Positions 17,560 through 28,688 of a DNA stretch of 64,000 nt are shown one piece after another. The notes under the pieces were generated by a model, which saw only the letters and a program-made list of their open reading frames with translations, made no database searches and was not told the origin of the DNA. The stretch is from Ascidiaceihabitans donghaensis (GTDB taxonomy: Bacteria; Pseudomonadota; Alphaproteobacteria; Rhodobacterales; Rhodobacteraceae): the NCBI RefSeq assembly GCF_900302465.1, contig NZ_OMOR01000001.1, positions 930,001 through 994,000 of the forward strand, in the 5' to 3' direction. The number at the start of each line of letters is the position of its first letter. Position 1 is the first letter of the stretch. Both the position numbers and the translations under genes were made by a program.

Positions 17560-18447
17560 TCAAAGCGCGCGGTTAGGGATGGTCCAGTCTTTGCGCAATT
17601 GCAGGCTCGCGCTTTCGTAGATTTCAAAGTCGTCTGCGTAGACGCGTTCGATCAATGCCATTTCCGAAGTATACGTTTGGCGTTCAGGCTGAGCGTTCAA
17701 TCTTGCCTGGGATGTTTCCTGTGCCAAGGCAGGTCGCCCAAGATTGTGCGCCAGTGTATCCAACCCTTCAGCCAAATCATCGACGCGAAAAACCAGATGG
17801 GGATCAAGCAGTTCAAGGGACATGTTCATCGCCTGAGGGCGAAAATGGGGATCGGCCAATCGCCCTGCTGTGCGCACCATTGCCGCTTCTTGTTCCACGT
17901 AATGCAGGAACTTCGAAAACCCGGTTTGTGTGTAGGGATCGTTGTCCCAGTCAAACCCCAAAACATTCATGCGAACCCGATCTGCATAGAACTGCCGAAG
18001 AGATTTTTTCTGGGTGAAGCAAATAAAATGGAAAGACGAAGCGGCGCGTTCAACCGGATTGCGGATCACGGAAAAGCGAAAAGCTTTGTCCAAAGCTTCT
18101 ATGCTGTTTTCGAATTGCGCCAATTGATAAAAAACTTGCGCCTTATCTAGGTTCTGAGGCGATTGATCAGCCCAATCGGCGATATTCTCATCCATATGGG
18201 CGCTTAGCTTGACCCCGAAGGTCAATTCATAAAGCGCGGCATACGTGGACGTTGTTGCGGATTTTTGGTTTTCCGCATAGGCCCATGAGCCATCGGCTGG
18301 CATAACAATCCTTTGCATCACACGCTTTGCGTGACGCACGTCGACCAGCCGGTCGGGATAGCGTTCAGCCGACAACCGAAGATTTCGGTTGCGTTGCTGT
18401 CCGCTGAACGGTGGCTGGTCGAAGAAGGGTTTGGGGTTCGGAAACAC
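17560..18447 (-). CDS. Sulfotransferase-family protein
   Basis: The 295-residue protein has the two PAPS-contact blocks of the sulfotransferase superfamily: a 5'-phosphosulfate loop AENQKSATTSTYAAL (58-71) and a 3'-phosphate block FSVIRNPVERAASSF (125-139). The usual 'K-x-G-T-T' loop is degenerate here (QKSATTS), so activity is not certain. The acceptor, possibly a surface polysaccharide, is unknown. The GTG start follows the odhB stop codon with no gap, which points to co-transcription with the 2-oxoglutarate dehydrogenase genes, an odd place for such an enzyme. Confidence 0.78.
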   Translation of the reverse strand: MFPNPKPFFDQPPFSGQQRNRNLRLSAERYPDRLVDVRHAKRVMQRIVMPADGSWAYAENQKSATTSTYAALYELTFGVKLSAHMDENIADWADQSPQNLDKAQVFYQLAQFENSIEALDKAFRFSVIRNPVERAASSFHFICFTQKKSLRQFYADRVRMNVLGFDWDNDPYTQTGFSKFLHYVEQEAAMVRTAGRLADPHFRPQAMNMSLELLDPHLVFRVDDLAEGLDTLAHNLGRPALAQETSQARLNAQPERQTYTSEMALIERVYADDFEIYESASLQLRKDWTIPNRAL

Positions 18448-19941
18448 TCAGAGGTCCATCAGCAACCTGCGCGGATCTTCCAGTGCTTCTTTGACACGCA
18501 CAAGGAAGGTGACGGCCCCTTTGCCATCCACGATGCGGTGATCGTAGCTAAGCGCGAGGTACATCATCGGGCGGATCACAACTTGTCCTTTGATCGCCAT
18601 AGGGCGATCCTGGATCTTGTGCATGCCCAAAATGCCCGATTGTGGGGGGTTCAGGATTGGGGAAGACATCAACGATCCGTACACACCACCGTTGGAAATG
18701 GTAAAGGTGCCACCTTGCATTTCCGCCATGGACAATTTGCCGTCACGCGCCCGCGCACCTTTTTCAGCAATAGCTTTTTCGATAGCGGCAAAGCTCATGG
18801 CGTCGGCGTCGCGGATCACCGGCACAACAAGACCGGACGGCGTACCGGCGGCGATGCCCATGTGCACGAAGTTTTTATATACCACATCGGTTCCGTCAAT
18901 CTCGGCGTTGACCTCTGGCACTTCTTTCAAAGCATGCACACAAGCCTTTGTGAAGAAGGACATAAACCCAAGTTTCACACCGTGCTTTTTCAAAAACAGG
19001 TCTTTGTATTCGTTGCGCAGCGCCATCACTTCGGTCATGTCGACCTCGTTGTATGTGGTCAGCATGGCAGCTGTGTTTTGGCTGTCTTTGAGACGCTTGG
19101 CGATGGTCTGACGCAAGCGGGTCATTTTGACGCGCTCTTCGCGGGATGCGTCATCTGCGGACACAGGTCCGCGCGGGGCCGCAACCGGTGCCGGGGCGGA
19201 GGCCGCAGCGGCGACGGCTTTTGCGACGTCATCCTTCATGACACGACCATCGCGGCCTGTACCTGTGACTTGATCGCGCGATACACCAGCTTCGGCCATA
19301 GCTTTCTTGGCTGACGGGGCATCTTCTACGTCTTTGGACGAAGAGGATCCCGTCGGCGCAGGGGCAGCAGCGGGTGCCGCCGCAACCGCACCAGAGGAAG
19401 ATATCACTGCCAATTTGGCTGTGGCATCCACTGTTGTGCCTTCTGGGGCAGAAATTTCTGCCAGAACGCCGGCAGCAGGTGCAGGAACTTCTACGCTGAC
19501 TTTGTCTGTTTCAAGTTCGCACAGCATTTCATCTTGCGCGACGCTGTCTCCGACGGCTTTGAACCATGTGGAAACTGTGGCTTCTGTGACGCTTTCTCCC
19601 AAAGTGGGAACCATAACATCTAAACTGTCGCCACCGGATGGCGCTGGCGCATCCGCTTGCGGTTTTTGTTCCGCGGCCGGGGCCGCGGGCGCGGCAGCTT
19701 CGCCACCTTCGGCGATTGTGGCCAGCAGCGCGTCAACGCCTACTGTTTCGCCTTCAGCAGCCACGATGTCGCCCATCGTGCCTGCTGCGGGGCTTGGCAC
19801 TTCGACGGTGACTTTGTCTGTTTCCAGTTCACACAGCATTTCATCGATCGCGACTGCATCACCCGGTTTCTTGAACCATGTGGCAACAGTGGCTTCCGTG
19901 ACGCTTTCGCCCAATGTGGGCACCCGTACTTCAGTTGTCAT
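18448..19941 (-). CDS. sucB: Dihydrolipoyllysine succinyltransferase (2-oxoglutarate dehydrogenase E2)
   Basis: The 497-residue E2 core passes the succinyl group to CoA. It has two lipoyl domains with lipoylated lysines in ELETDKV at Lys43 and Lys147, separated by Ala/Pro-rich linkers. A peripheral subunit-binding domain (about 213-243, [11 protein letters not shown] and [13 protein letters not shown]) and the catalytic domain follow, ending with [14 protein letters not shown] near residue 463 (catalytic His). Two lipoyl domains exceed the single one of E. coli SucB but are seen in this group. It follows sucA by 3 bases. Confidence 0.96.
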   Translation of the reverse strand: MTTEVRVPTLGESVTEATVATWFKKPGDAVAIDEMLCELETDKVTVEVPSPAAGTMGDIVAAEGETVGVDALLATIAEGGEAAAPAAPAAEQKPQADAPAPSGGDSLDVMVPTLGESVTEATVSTWFKAVGDSVAQDEMLCELETDKVSVEVPAPAAGVLAEISAPEGTTVDATAKLAVISSSGAVAAAPAAAPAPTGSSSSKDVEDAPSAKKAMAEAGVSRDQVTGTGRDGRVMKDDVAKAVAAAASAPAPVAAPRGPVSADDASREERVKMTRLRQTIAKRLKDSQNTAAMLTTYNEVDMTEVMALRNEYKDLFLKKHGVKLGFMSFFTKACVHALKEVPEVNAEIDGTDVVYKNFVHMGIAAGTPSGLVVPVIRDADAMSFAAIEKAIAEKGARARDGKLSMAEMQGGTFTISNGGVYGSLMSSPILNPPQSGILGMHKIQDRPMAIKGQVVIRPMMYLALSYDHRIVDGKGAVTFLVRVKEALEDPRRLLMDL

Positions 19942-19944
19942 GGA

Positions 19945-22905
19945 TCAGTTTCCTTTGATGGTCAGCGCGTCGTCAACGAGGGCTGCTTGTTGTGCTTTGT
20001 GGATGGAGGCGAGGCCCGTGGCAGGGGATGCGGATGTCGCACGGCCCACGTAAACGGGACGCTTGTGTTTGGCGTCGATGCGTCCCAGAACCCATTCTAT
20101 GTTTGGTTCGATAAAGGTCCAAGCGCCCTGATTTTTGGGCTCTTCCTGGCACCAGACCACTTCGGCATTCTTGAACCGTTCCAATTCGCGTACGGCGGAT
20201 TGGGCAGGGAAGGGATAAAATTGTTCGACCCGCAGCAAGTAGATGTCGTCGATGCCGCGTGCGTCGCGTTCTTCCAGAAGGTCGTAGTACACCTTGCCAG
20301 AACACATAACGACGCGTTTGATCTTTTCGTCTGCGACCAGCGTGGTGTCGGAATTGCCGTGTTGTGCATCGTCCCACATCAGGCGGTGGAAGGACGATCC
20401 GGTGGTGAATTCGTCTGCTTTGCTGACGGCCAGCTTGTGACGCAACAGTGATTTAGGTGTCATAAGGATTAGCGGTTTGCGGAAGGACCGATGCAACTGA
20501 CGACGCAGAATGTGGAAATAGTTTGCGGGCGTTGTGCAATTGGCAACGATCCAGTTGTCTTGGCCACACATTTGCAAAAAACGTTCGAGGCGTGCGGACG
20601 AATGTTCCGGCCCTTGGCCTTCAAACCCATGTGGCAGCAACACGACCAAACCTGACATGCGCAACCATTTGCTTTCGCCCGAGCTGATAAATTGGTCGAA
20701 CATAATCTGCGCACCGTTGGCGAAATCCCCAAATTGCGCTTCCCAAAGGGTTAACGCATTCGGTTCCGCCATCGAGTATCCGTATTCAAACCCAAGCACG
20801 GCATATTCTGACAGCATTGAATCGATAACTTCGTAATGCGCCTGTCCCGCACGAACGTTGTTCAAAGGGTAATAGCGTTCTTCGGTGTTCTGGTTCACCA
20901 GTCCCGAATGGCGTTGCGAAAAGGTCCCACGGGTGGAATCCTGACCTGCCAACCGTACCGGGTATCCTTCGGTTAACAAGGATCCAAAGGCCAATGCCTC
21001 GCCGGTGGCCCAATCAAAGCCTTCGCCAGTTTCAAACATCTTTGCTTTGCTGTCCAGCAAACGCCCGACGGTTTTGTGCAGTGGGTAATCCGCGGGCGGT
21101 GTGGACAAAGCTTTGCCAACATCCGCCAAAGTTTCCGGATCAATCGCGGTGTTGCCACGCACATAATCGTCCTTGTTGCGGTCCAGATGTGACCACTTAC
21201 CATCCAGCCAGTCGGCTTTGTTCGGTTTGTAGTCTTTGCCCGCCTCGAATTCGGCGTTCATCTTGGCTTGGAACGCGGCTTTCATGTCCTCGATTTCACC
21301 TTCTGGGATCAGGCCATCACGCACCAGACGTTCTGTATAAAGGCTAAGCGACGTCTTTTGTGTTTTGATCTTTTTGTACATGATCGGGTTGGTGAACATG
21401 GGTTCGTCACCCTCGTTGTGCCCAAACCGACGGTAACAAATGATGTCGATAACAACATCTTTGCGGAATTTTTGACGGAACTCTGTGGCAACTTTGGCTG
21501 CATGTACCACTGCTTCTGGATCATCACCGTTCACATGGAAGATCGGGGCTTCGACAACCAGCGCGTTGTCCGTGGGGTAAGGGCTTGAGCGTGAAAAATG
21601 CGGTGCAGTTGTAAAGCCAATCTGGTTGTTCACAACGATATGCATGGTACCGCCGGCTTTGTGGCCTTTCAGACCGGACAGGGCGAAGCACTCTGCGACC
21701 ACGCCTTGGCCAGCAAAAGCTGCATCGCCATGTAACAATATTGGCATGACGGATGTGCGTTCGTCGTCTTTGTATTGGTCCTGTTTGGCACGAACTTTAC
21801 CCAAAACAACCGGGTTTACCGCTTCCAGGTGGCTGGGGTTGGCAGTCAAAGACAGGTGAACAGTGTTGTTGTCGAATTCACGGTCAGAGGAGGCGCCCAG
21901 ATGGTATTTCACATCTCCGGAGCCGTCTACGTCTTCAGGCTTGAAGCTGCCGCCTTGAAATTCGTTGAAAATGGCACGGTAGGGTTTCTGCATGACGTTT
22001 GCCAAAACAGACAAACGACCACGGTGCGGCATGCCGATCACGACATCGCGTACGCCAAGGCTGCCACCGCGCTTGATGATCTGTTCCATCGCGGGGATCA
22101 GGCTCTCGCCGCCATCAAGACCAAAGCGTTTGGTGCCCATGTATTTGACATGAAGGAACTTCTCAAAACCTTCGGCTTCAACCATCTTGTTCAGGATCGC
22201 TTTACGTCCCTCGCGGGTGAATTGAACCTCTTTGCCCAAACCTTCGATGCGTTCTTTGAGCCAACCCGCTTCTTCGGGGTTGGAGATGTGCATGTATTGC
22301 AGCGCAAAGGTGCCACAGTAGGTACGCTTCACGATGCTGAGGATTTCACGCATCGTGGCGACTTGAAGACCTAGAACGTTGTCGATGAAGATAGGACGAT
22401 CCATATCGGCTTCTGTGAAGCCATAAGATTTTGGGTCGAGTTCCGGGTGCGGTGTCTGATCGCGCATGCCCAAGGGGTCAAGGTCAGCGACCAGATGGCC
22501 TCGGATGCGGTACGCGCGAATGATCATCAATGCCCGAATGCTGTCCAGCACAGCACGTTTCACTTGGTCATCACTGATCGAGACACCTTTTTCGGTGGCC
22601 TTGTCCTTGATCTTTTTACCGGCATCTTTGACTTCGGCCTCCGGGGCCCATTCGCCCGTCAATGCAGCCGTCAGATCATCGGCTGGCATTGGCGGCCAGT
22701 CACCACGCGCCCAGCTGGGGCCTTGTGCTTCCCGTTTGACGCTGACATCGTCATCGCCCATGGCCTTGAAAAAGGCCTGCCAACTCTCATCCACTGCCGA
22801 CGGGTCGTTGGCGTAGCGCGCATACATCTGTTCAAGATATTCGGCGTTATGCCCCTGCATGAAGCTGGAGGCATGGAACTGGTCGTTGGCTGGATGGTCG
22901 GTCAT
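19945..22905 (-). CDS. sucA: 2-oxoglutarate dehydrogenase E1 component
   Basis: The 986-residue thiamine diphosphate enzyme decarboxylates 2-oxoglutarate and loads the lipoyl arm of E2. N-terminal FMQGHNAEYLEQMY is the family start. GMPHRGRLSVLANV (phosphate/ThDP region), HGDAAFAGQGVV and RRFGHNEGDEP follow, with DSTRGTFSQRHSG and a C-terminal transketolase-like domain ending in YVGRATSASPATGL. Length is typical for alphaproteobacteria. A hairpin separates it from sucD by 93 bases, which may allow separate dosing. Confidence 0.97.
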   Translation of the reverse strand: MTDHPANDQFHASSFMQGHNAEYLEQMYARYANDPSAVDESWQAFFKAMGDDDVSVKREAQGPSWARGDWPPMPADDLTAALTGEWAPEAEVKDAGKKIKDKATEKGVSISDDQVKRAVLDSIRALMIIRAYRIRGHLVADLDPLGMRDQTPHPELDPKSYGFTEADMDRPIFIDNVLGLQVATMREILSIVKRTYCGTFALQYMHISNPEEAGWLKERIEGLGKEVQFTREGRKAILNKMVEAEGFEKFLHVKYMGTKRFGLDGGESLIPAMEQIIKRGGSLGVRDVVIGMPHRGRLSVLANVMQKPYRAIFNEFQGGSFKPEDVDGSGDVKYHLGASSDREFDNNTVHLSLTANPSHLEAVNPVVLGKVRAKQDQYKDDERTSVMPILLHGDAAFAGQGVVAECFALSGLKGHKAGGTMHIVVNNQIGFTTAPHFSRSSPYPTDNALVVEAPIFHVNGDDPEAVVHAAKVATEFRQKFRKDVVIDIICYRRFGHNEGDEPMFTNPIMYKKIKTQKTSLSLYTERLVRDGLIPEGEIEDMKAAFQAKMNAEFEAGKDYKPNKADWLDGKWSHLDRNKDDYVRGNTAIDPETLADVGKALSTPPADYPLHKTVGRLLDSKAKMFETGEGFDWATGEALAFGSLLTEGYPVRLAGQDSTRGTFSQRHSGLVNQNTEERYYPLNNVRAGQAHYEVIDSMLSEYAVLGFEYGYSMAEPNALTLWEAQFGDFANGAQIMFDQFISSGESKWLRMSGLVVLLPHGFEGQGPEHSSARLERFLQMCGQDNWIVANCTTPANYFHILRRQLHRSFRKPLILMTPKSLLRHKLAVSKADEFTTGSSFHRLMWDDAQHGNSDTTLVADEKIKRVVMCSGKVYYDLLEERDARGIDDIYLLRVEQFYPFPAQSAVRELERFKNAEVVWCQEEPKNQGAWTFIEPNIEWVLGRIDAKHKRPVYVGRATSASPATGLASIHKAQQAALVDDALTIKGN

Positions 22906-22967
22906 GACTTTCCCTTTCGGGTGTTGATGTCAGATTGCACCCTTGATGGGGTACTGTGTCGGATTGA

Positions 22968-22996
22968 CCCCCGGCCCTTCAGCCGATGGTCGGGGG
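22968..22996 (-). other. Intercistronic hairpin between sucD and sucA
   Basis: CCCCCGGCC at 22968-22976 pairs with GGTCGGGGG at 22988-22996 (one G-U pair). It starts 3 bases after the sucD stop codon on the minus strand. On that strand no T-run follows, so it looks like a processing or mRNA-stabilising hairpin or partial attenuator. On the plus strand TTTT follows. Confidence 0.5.
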
Positions 22997-22998
22997 TT

Positions 22999-23886
22999 TT
23001 AGCCTTTGGCGATGGCTTCTTGCACGGCCTCGCCCAGCGTAGCAGGGCTATCGGCAACTACGATACCAGCGGCTTTCATTGCTTCGATTTTGTCTTCCGC
23101 GCCGCCTTTGCCGCCTGCAACAATCGCGCCGGCGTGACCCATGCGGCGACCGGGAGGGGCCGTGCGGCCTGCGATGAAACCAGCTGTTGGTTTCCAACGG
23201 CCTTTCTTTTTCTCATCTGCGAGGAACTGGGCCGCTTCTTCTTCGGCAGAGCCGCCGATCTCACCGATCATGATAATGGACTGGGTTTCATCATCTGCCA
23301 GGAACATTTCCAAAACGTCGATGTGTTCGGTTCCCTTGATGGGGTCACCACCGATGCCCACAGCCGAAGACTGACCAAGGCCAAGATCGGTTGTCTGCTT
23401 CACGGCCTCATACGTCAAAGTGCCGGAGCGGGACACAACACCACAGGTCCCACGCTTGTGGATGTGGCCAGGCATGATACCAATTTTGCAGGCGTCGGGC
23501 GTGATTACGCCAGGGCAGTTCGGGCCGATGAGGCGCGACTTGGAGCCTTCCAGAGCGCGCTGTACTTTCATCATATCCAGAACCGGAATGCCTTCGGTGA
23601 TGCACACGATCAGCGGCATCTCGGCATCGATGGCTTCCAGAATGGAATCGGCTGCAAATGGCGGTGGTACATAGATCACGGACGCATTGGCTTCGGTCAC
23701 ATGCATCGCTTCATGGACAGAGTTGAACACGGGCAGGTCCAAATGGCTTTGGCCCCCTTTGCCCGGCGTTACACCGCCGACCATTTTCGTGCCGTACGCG
23801 ATGGCTTGTTCTGTGTGGAATGTCCCCTGAGAGCCGGTCAGGCCCTGACAGATGACTTTGGTGTTTTCGTCGATGAGAACTGCCAT
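22999..23886 (-). CDS. sucD: Succinyl-CoA synthetase alpha subunit
   Basis: The 295-residue subunit binds CoA and carries the phosphohistidine. The N-terminal [15 protein letters not shown] is the CoA-binding Rossmann start; [10 protein letters not shown] and [10 protein letters not shown] are family motifs; the phosphohistidine is in RMGHAGAIV near residue 248. It makes ATP (or GTP) from succinyl-CoA with SucC. Unusually for non-Rhodobacterales, sucC and sucD are separated by two envelope-protein genes. Confidence 0.97.
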   Translation of the reverse strand: MAVLIDENTKVICQGLTGSQGTFHTEQAIAYGTKMVGGVTPGKGGQSHLDLPVFNSVHEAMHVTEANASVIYVPPPFAADSILEAIDAEMPLIVCITEGIPVLDMMKVQRALEGSKSRLIGPNCPGVITPDACKIGIMPGHIHKRGTCGVVSRSGTLTYEAVKQTTDLGLGQSSAVGIGGDPIKGTEHIDVLEMFLADDETQSIIMIGEIGGSAEEEAAQFLADEKKKGRWKPTAGFIAGRTAPPGRRMGHAGAIVAGGKGGAEDKIEAMKAAGIVVADSPATLGEAVQEAIAKG

Positions 23887-23910
23887 GTGTTGTTTTCCTT
23901 CGTGTGTATT

Positions 23911-24294
23911 TCAGTGCCGTGTGAGGGCGGTGTATGAGGCGCCGCGAAAAGGTGCGGCGGATGTGTTTGATGTGGGCAAAATGGTTTGGCTGTGTGTTTG
24001 AAACGCCGCGGCATCTTCAAAGACCACCTCGTCCAAAGGGACTTCGGCGTTGGCAACCGGTGCAGTCACGCGCACGGTGTGAGGCGCGCCAGATGTTGTA
24101 TAGTGCTGGCTACGACGCGCGTCTAAAGCGGCGGCTTCCTGACCAAGACCCAGAGGTGGAAAATAGCTTTCTTCAGTCAATTCGCCTTTCGGAACATGCA
24201 CACATCCCGACAGCAATAGCCCGATGCCGGCGACAGCCATTGCCTGTTTTATGGCGATGTTTTTCGCGAGCGCAGGTTGAATTTTCAATATCAT
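23911..24294 (-). CDS. Lipoprotein inside the suc operon, function unknown
   Basis: The 127-residue protein begins MILKIQPALAKN, with a signal helix AVAGIGLLLSGC (lipobox LLSGC), then a short unstructured-looking domain without recognisable motifs. The ATG at 24294 overlaps the stop of the upstream secreted-protein gene (ATGA), so it is coupled. It lies 24 bases before sucD. I do not recognise a family. Its conserved-looking position between sucC and sucD is the main clue. Confidence 0.65.
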   Translation of the reverse strand: MILKIQPALAKNIAIKQAMAVAGIGLLLSGCVHVPKGELTEESYFPPLGLGQEAAALDARRSQHYTTSGAPHTVRVTAPVANAEVPLDEVVFEDAAAFQTHSQTILPTSNTSAAPFRGASYTALTRH

Positions 24295-24857
24295 GCTTTG
24301 GCTTCCAGACGCGTTTGCCAATCATCAGGCAGGCGGTCTACTGCGATGAAGGTTTGTGTCAAACCGGCAGCGTCGCGCGTTCCAACATGGACTACAGCAA
24401 TCCGTCCGCGCAGCAGAACGCGGCCTTCGATAAGGGCGGTGCCTTTTAAAGGAACATGGGTTTCAGGCAGTGCAATTTGCGTCCCGAATACGGGTGGTTC
24501 TGCCATTTTTGACCGCAAAGCCACGATGGCGACTGTTGTGTGTTGGCCGGGCCAAGCAACTTCGCAGCGCCGTTCGATCATGTTTGGTGCTTCTGGGGCA
24601 GGCGCACGTGTCGTGTCCCAGAAAGTCAATTCAAAGGGTAGGGGCGACCCCGCGGCCTTTTCCATGTTTTGACGTGCTTGATCCGGAGATTGCCCTGCTT
24701 TGAAGCAAAATCCTGTAAAGGCTGCGATCGCCGCATCCGTGGCCGTCGCCAAATGAGGTGTAGTCAGGCCATCAGCTTGCTTTGCCTGCTCGGCAGACAA
24801 AGCAAAAGCTGACACAATAGAAACTACAGCCGCAATTGAGAGGGCACCAGAGCGCAT
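24291..24857 (-). CDS. Secreted protein inside the suc operon, function unknown
   Basis: The 188-residue protein has a signal peptide (MRSGALSIAAVVSIVSAFALSA), then a domain with two Cys (GFCFKAGQ and ERRCEVAW) that could form a disulfide. The start codon lies 4 bases after the sucC stop, and the lipoprotein gene overlaps its end. No family is recognised. It is an envelope protein made together with the TCA enzymes SucC and SucD. Confidence 0.68.
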   Translation of the reverse strand: MRSGALSIAAVVSIVSAFALSAEQAKQADGLTTPHLATATDAAIAAFTGFCFKAGQSPDQARQNMEKAAGSPLPFELTFWDTTRAPAPEAPNMIERRCEVAWPGQHTTVAIVALRSKMAEPPVFGTQIALPETHVPLKGTALIEGRVLLRGRIAVVHVGTRDAAGLTQTFIAVDRLPDDWQTRLEAKA

Positions 24858-24861
24858 TGGC

Positions 24862-26055
24862 TTAGCCTTTAACCGCTTTCACGATCTTTTGCGCACCATC
24901 TTTCAGATCATCTGCTGCGATGACATCCAGACCGGAGGAGTTGATGATCTCTTTGCCTTGCTCCACGTTTGTGCCTTCCAAACGCACGACTAAGGGCACT
25001 TGCAAGCCGACTTCCTTTACAGCGGCGACCACACCTTCTGCGATAACATCGCAGCGCATGATACCACCAAAGATGTTGACCAGAATGCCTTTGACGTTTG
25101 GATCAGAGGTGATGATCTTGAATGCCTCGGTGACTTTTTCTTTGGTTGCACCACCCCCTACGTCCAGGAAGTTCGCAGGTTCTGCGCCATACAGCTTGAT
25201 GATGTCCATGGTCGCCATAGCCAAGCCTGCGCCATTGACCATGCACCCGATTTCACCGTCCAAGGTGATATAGTTCAAGTCGTATTTGGATGCTTCAAGT
25301 TCTTTTGCATCTTCTTCCGTCTCATCACGCAATTCGTTGATGTCGGCGTGGCGATACAGGGCGTTGCCGTCAAAGGACACTTTGGCGTCGAGCACTTTCA
25401 GATCACCGCTGTCAGTGACGATCAGCGGGTTGATTTCCAGCATTTCCATGTCTTTTTCGTTGAAGGCTTTGAACAAGAGACCCATCAACGCGACACACTG
25501 CTTGACCTGTTTGCCTTCCAGTCCCAGCGCAAATGCGATGCGGCGGCCATGGAATGCTTGATACCCTGACGCCGGGTCAACGGAGAAAGACAAGATTTTT
25601 TCAGGTGTTTCAGCTGCCACTTCTTCGATGTCCATTCCGCCTTCGGTAGAGCACACAAAGGATACGCGAGATGTCTGGCGATCAACCAGCAATGCAAGGT
25701 ACAGTTCGGTTTCGATACCGGAGCCGTCTTCGATGTAGATGCGGTTGACTTGTTTGCCCGCCGGACCCGTCTGGTGCGTGACCAATGTGCGGCCCAACAT
25801 TTTTTTGGCTTCCTCGGCAGCTTCTTGAACGGACTTGGTCAAGCGCACACCGCCGGCTTCGCCTGCGTCAGCTTCCTTGAACTTGCCTTTGCCGCGTCCA
25901 CCGGCATGGATTTGGGCTTTGACCACCCACAGCGGGCCGTCCATCTCGCCTGCGGCGGATTTGGCGTCTTCGGCTTTCAAAACAACGCGACCGTCAGAGA
26001 CCGGCGCCCCGTAGCTGCGCAAAAGAGCTTTGGCTTGGTATTCGTGGATGTTCAT
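24862..26055 (-). CDS. sucC: Succinyl-CoA synthetase beta subunit
   Basis: The 397-residue ATP-grasp subunit starts [16 protein letters not shown] and carries [15 protein letters not shown] (nucleotide-binding loop), EINPLIV, and the CoA-ligase part with [15 protein letters not shown] and [15 protein letters not shown]. It pairs with SucD. It is the first gene after a 600-bp gap holding the best promoter of the region and the twin TGTGATCACA sites, so it heads the sucC-orf-orf-sucD-sucA-sucB transcription unit. Confidence 0.97.
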   Translation of the reverse strand: MNIHEYQAKALLRSYGAPVSDGRVVLKAEDAKSAAGEMDGPLWVVKAQIHAGGRGKGKFKEADAGEAGGVRLTKSVQEAAEEAKKMLGRTLVTHQTGPAGKQVNRIYIEDGSGIETELYLALLVDRQTSRVSFVCSTEGGMDIEEVAAETPEKILSFSVDPASGYQAFHGRRIAFALGLEGKQVKQCVALMGLLFKAFNEKDMEMLEINPLIVTDSGDLKVLDAKVSFDGNALYRHADINELRDETEEDAKELEASKYDLNYITLDGEIGCMVNGAGLAMATMDIIKLYGAEPANFLDVGGGATKEKVTEAFKIITSDPNVKGILVNIFGGIMRCDVIAEGVVAAVKEVGLQVPLVVRLEGTNVEQGKEIINSSGLDVIAADDLKDGAQKIVKAVKG

Positions 26056-26132
26056 GTGTCTTCAGTCCCGTTTGGCTGCATTTACCTGTCGGTATACGAT
26101 TATCCATGAAGGTGGGGTAAACGGGAAAATAG

Positions 26133-26162
26133 ATTATAGCATGTATTTCACACTGATTTGAA
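26133..26162 (-). promoter_or_regulatory. Likely sucC promoter
   Basis: On the minus strand a perfect TATAAT (26138 down to 26133) is preceded, 18 bases upstream, by TTCAAA (26162 to 26157), a 4-of-6 match to the -35 consensus. The start codon of sucC is 78 bases downstream of the -10. The twin palindromes lie just upstream, with centres about 46 and 67 bases before the predicted start site, a position typical for activators. Confidence 0.5.
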
Positions 26163-26165
26163 GCA

Positions 26166-26199
26166 TTTGTGATCACAATAAAAAATCGTGTGATCACAA
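26166..26199. promoter_or_regulatory. Twin palindromic operator upstream of sucC
   Basis: TTGTGATCACAA (26167-26178) and TGTGATCACA (26189-26198) are perfect palindromes with centres 21 bp apart, two helix turns. The same pair with the same spacing occurs upstream of sdhC at 33597-33627. The GT-N4-AC core resembles the (N)GT(N)xAC(N) pattern of FadR-type GntR regulators, but the protein is not known. Confidence 0.75.
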
Positions 26200-26630
26200 A
26201 CTGGCAGGGGGCAATTCAGGAAGTTTGGTTTTAGATAATTTTTTGCGGTCAGTCTTAAGTTCCAGTTGCAACAGGCTTGGGAACGCCGAATCAAAGCAGT
26301 CATACACAAAATTGAAGCCAGCACACATTAAGTCACTCGTTCTTGCCTTTGCGTGGATATATCTTTTGACGGGACAGGTCGCCGCAGATTCTTCAGGAAT
26401 TCATTTTACCCTAAGACCAAAGATCGTGTCACGTCCGCAGATCTTGATGCTATTCTTACCTATCAGGACGAACGTACTCCACTCTGTGTGATTGCAAACC
26501 TTTGCATTCCACACAGAATAAGTGCCCGGGGTTGGGTTTTGCGACCCAGTTTCGAACACAGTGTGGTGGTGATTCAAGACGGGTTAGGGCTTTCATCAAT
26601 CGCTCTGCGGTAACTTAACGACTAACGATC
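26200..26630. other. Non-coding stretch between mdh and sucC, possible gene remnant
   Basis: No convincing gene is present in these 430 bases. One plus-strand frame has a signal-peptide-like stretch at about 26320-26395 (LVLAFAWIYLLTGQVAA) and a different frame continues with an open, protein-like stretch to 26613 (TSADLDAILTYQDER). This could be a decayed gene with a frameshift, or chance. There is no good ribosome site. Confidence 0.3.
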
Positions 26631-26659
26631 AAAAAAGGCCGCTGGTTGCAGCGGCCTTT
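26631..26659 (-). terminator. Rho-independent terminator of mdh
   Basis: GGCCGCT (26637-26643) pairs with AGCGGCC (26650-26656), extended by A-T pairs to AAAGGCCGCT/AGCGGCCTTT. On the minus strand it ends in six T. It lies 24 bases after the mdh stop, so mdh and sucC are separate transcription units. Confidence 0.85.
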
Positions 26660-26682
26660 CGTGCGTTTTAACTGCGTTGCAT

Positions 26683-28561
<1,879 letters not shown>

Positions 28562-28605
28562 AGCGCAGATCTATCGCTGACCTGCCATCGAAGCTGCCGA
28601 GACAT

Positions 28606-28634
28606 AAAAAAAGGCGGATGCAAACACCCGCCTT
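28606..28634 (-). terminator. Rho-independent terminator (minus strand)
   Basis: AAGGCGG (28611-28617) pairs with CCGCCTT (28628-28634). On the minus strand a run of seven T follows. It ends the small secreted-protein gene at 28689-29021 and may also stop TauE transcripts. Confidence 0.75.
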
Positions 28635-28688
28635 CCAAATCTGGTAGCATCACTATCGCGGACACAAGCGCTTCAATTTGCAGCTTTT

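Noticed and set aside
18313-19314. A 333-codon plus-strand open frame opposite sucB and the sulfotransferase
   Set aside because: It lies antisense to two strong genes; its composition is explained by their codon use.
22447-23937. A 496-codon plus-strand open frame opposite sucA and sucD
   Set aside because: It spans two well-supported genes and the hairpin between them and mirrors their codon bias; no ribosome site and no domain pattern. It is a shadow.
26225-26491. An 88-codon plus-strand frame in the mdh-sucC gap as a real gene
   Set aside because: It has a signal-like stretch but no ribosome site, and the protein-like part continues in another frame; kept only as a possible remnant.
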